DNA of 64,000 nt from Dromaius novaehollandiae (taxonomy: Eukaryota; Chordata; Aves; Casuariiformes; Dromaiidae): positions 9,300,001 to 9,364,000 of the forward strand of contig NC_088117.1 of assembly GCF_036370855.1 (NCBI RefSeq). The letters run 5' to 3'. Position 1 is the first letter of the stretch, and every line of letters starts with the position of its first letter. The notes below the pieces were generated by a model, which made no database searches, was not told the DNA's origin, and saw nothing but the letters and a program-made list of their open reading frames with translations. Below, one piece after another: positions 62,482 through 64,000 of the stretch. The translations under genes and the position numbers were made by a program.

Positions 62482-63529
62482 GTAGGACATGTGGGGCGGC
62501 AAACGCTCCCGTCGCGTCCCGTCCCGCAGCTCTGCTCCCGCCTCCCGCCTGGGGAAGCCGGGCTTTGCCGATGCCCAGCACGCGGGTTGCAGCCCGGCGA
62601 GGCTGCGTTGAGCCTCGGGCGCCAGCCGCGCGCGTGAAAGACGGGGAAGGGCTTGTTCTCCGCTTGCTGCTGGGGCGAGCGGAGAGGATCATGGAAACCG
62701 TGCTGTCTCCCGAGGCCGGACGCTGCTTGTAAAGCGGAGCAGCTCTGTAAATAGATAGGCCTGTGCCGTGGATAGCGTAGACGCCTGCTTAGACATCTCC
62801 TGGCTTCGAGGCTCCCGCGTGTCTGCCCACGGTGGGCTGTGAACTGCCGGCGGGAGCCTCGAGAGGGGCCACGCCGGCGACCAAAGCCAAAGCTTTCTGC
62901 TCCTCGGGGCTCCCGCCGGCGGTTGCCTGCCAGCCCTCAGCGCCTGTCTCCCGGCCGAGGCGCCTGTAGCTAGCTCCAGCTGTAGACGTCAGCATCCCTT
63001 TCCATGCGGACCGTAACGATTGCTAAAGCTGGGCCCAGGGCACAAGCCGGCACTTGGAAATCCTCGACTTGGGGCAGAACGTGCCGAGATGCAGAACGTG
63101 CTGCTCGCAACCGCTGCGGCTTTGGGGCTGTCTCTAGCCTCGGAGCAAGGCCAAATTGCATTCGATACGGTGACCGCAGGCAGGTCTCCAGCATCCACGT
63201 CGACGCCGGGTGGACAGTGGGCTGCAGATGTAGCCCCCCTCCACGCCAGGCCAGGGCGACGGCCACGTGCCCACGCTCTGCCGGCCGGCAGCTCCTCCCT
63301 GGTCCGTATGAATAATTCTGTCTCTCTTCCCACTTGAAGACTCTCATTCCCAGGAGACTTTGTCTCTCATTCCTGCTTCTACATGTCATTGATCGGATTA
63401 GATCCAGCTCCCCCAACCCACCCTAGATACCTGCCTAGAGCTTCCCGTGCTCCTTTGCCACCTTTTTAGGCAAGCAAGCAGCGGATCTGTATTAAAGCTG
63501 ATGTTCTCTTTAACTGATGCCACTTCAAG
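62482..63529 (+). other. Intron (1.05 kb)
   Basis: A GC-rich intron between the last two cassette candidates. Short overlapping ORFs on both strands show no recognisable domain. It ends with TTTAACTGATGCCACTTCAAG, which includes a plausible branch-point (CTGAT). Confidence 0.55.
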
Positions 63530-63604
63530 CTGTTGAGCGCCCACCAAGCACCGCAGCGCTCGGACCCAGGCCGAAGCCACCAGAGCCTCCGGAGAGCATC
63601 CGAG
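63530..63604 (+). CDS. NTNG2: NTNG2 candidate proline-rich cassette exon (Ud)
   Basis: A 75-nt candidate exon with acceptor CCACTTCAAG and strong donor CCGAG|GTAAGG. In the phase fixed upstream it reads AVERPPSTAALGPRPKPPEP, then PESIR, leaving one base. It has no cysteine, many Pro, and is phase 1-1 with length divisible by three. This matches the series of linker exons after LE1. The next expected constitutive exon, LE2 (starting with the rest of Asn or another codon followed by Cys-Glu-Cys), is not present before the window ends. Confidence 0.65.
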
Positions 63605-64000
63605 GTAAGGACGTGCCCGGGCTCGGAGCCCGTAGCACGGCAAGCGGAGACGGGGCAGGCCGGTTTCTCGCCCCGTGACCGCAGGGGGGTAACAGCCCTG
63701 CTCGGGGGGACCAGCACCTTGCACACTGCTGTCCTGCTCCGAGGGTCCATCTCGGGTCACCCCGCACTGCGGCTCTTTCGGAGCGAGCTTTTGGGGTGAC
63801 AGACGCGGGCAGGTAGGACCGTGCCGAGGAAGCGGGAGACCCCCGCTTCTCCCCCCGCCCGCCGCTGCCCATCGGGACGTCTCCGTCTTCCCAACGGGGA
63901 GGACACAGCTTGCTTCACCGGAGGATCCAGCTCAAACCCGCTCCTGAAGCAGATGGCAGCTTCTGAGCCTTAATTTTTTTCCCAACTGTAGTAAAGTTGC
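63605..64000 (+). other. Intron, truncated by window end
   Basis: Sequence after the donor GTAAGG at 63,605. No further exon is seen; the final bases (TTTTTTTCCCAACTGTAG|TAAAGTTGC) contain a plausible pyrimidine tract and AG at about 63,989-63,990, but a phase-1 exon starting there would read TAA-derived codons I cannot judge in the few remaining bases. Confidence 0.5.

Noticed and set aside
56490-64000. LE2/LE3 exons and GPI signal of NTNG2
   Set aside because: Looked for Cys-Glu-Cys-Tyr-Gly-His and later LE motifs in all frames; none present, so the gene is incomplete in this window.

Overview
This window is vertebrate nuclear DNA, most likely from a bird or another sauropsid. Three things point there: a decayed CR1-type LINE at about 18,976-20,165, a GC-rich gene body with fairly short introns (microchromosome-like), and coding exons that read as an almost gap-free netrin-G2. 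No bacterial, viral or CRISPR-like content was seen.

The only protein-coding gene I can support firmly is NTNG2 (netrin-G2) on the + strand. It occupies roughly 27.6 kb to the right edge and is cut off by the window end. A CpG-dense promoter (27,330-28,150) probably carries a noncoding first exon ending at a strong donor at 27,846/27,847. The first coding exon (31,422-31,634) encodes the signal peptide and the start of the laminin N-terminal (NTN) domain. A large exon (43,996-44,639) encodes the rest of that domain, and 55,309-55,481 encodes the first laminin-EGF repeat (LE1). All junctions obey GT-AG and keep the reading frame.

Downstream of LE1 lies the most interesting part. Five exon candidates (56,490-56,516; 58,270-58,386; 60,414-60,482; 62,407-62,481; 63,530-63,604) are all in phase 1-1, have lengths divisible by three (27, 117, 69, 75, 75 nt), stay open in the frame set by LE1, and encode a Thr/Ser/Pro/Ala-rich linker. 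They fit the 'unknown domain' (Ud) of netrin-Gs, which is known to be assembled by alternative splicing. The LE2, LE3, C-terminal domain and GPI-signal exons are not in the window.

The left 27 kb is gene-poor and AT-richer. It holds the CR1 relic, short low-complexity tracts, two GC-rich patches (about 4.9-5.5 kb and 15.1-15.4 kb), and a weak exon-like ORF on the minus strand at the left edge. Introns contain GC-rich sequence with many chance ORFs, several homopolymer tracts, and AT-rich homeodomain-site-rich stretches that could be conserved enhancers. Netrin-G2 is a GPI-anchored presynaptic adhesion protein that binds NGL-2 (LRRC4). The splice variants proposed here would change the stalk between the ligand-binding NTN-LE1 head and the membrane-proximal part.
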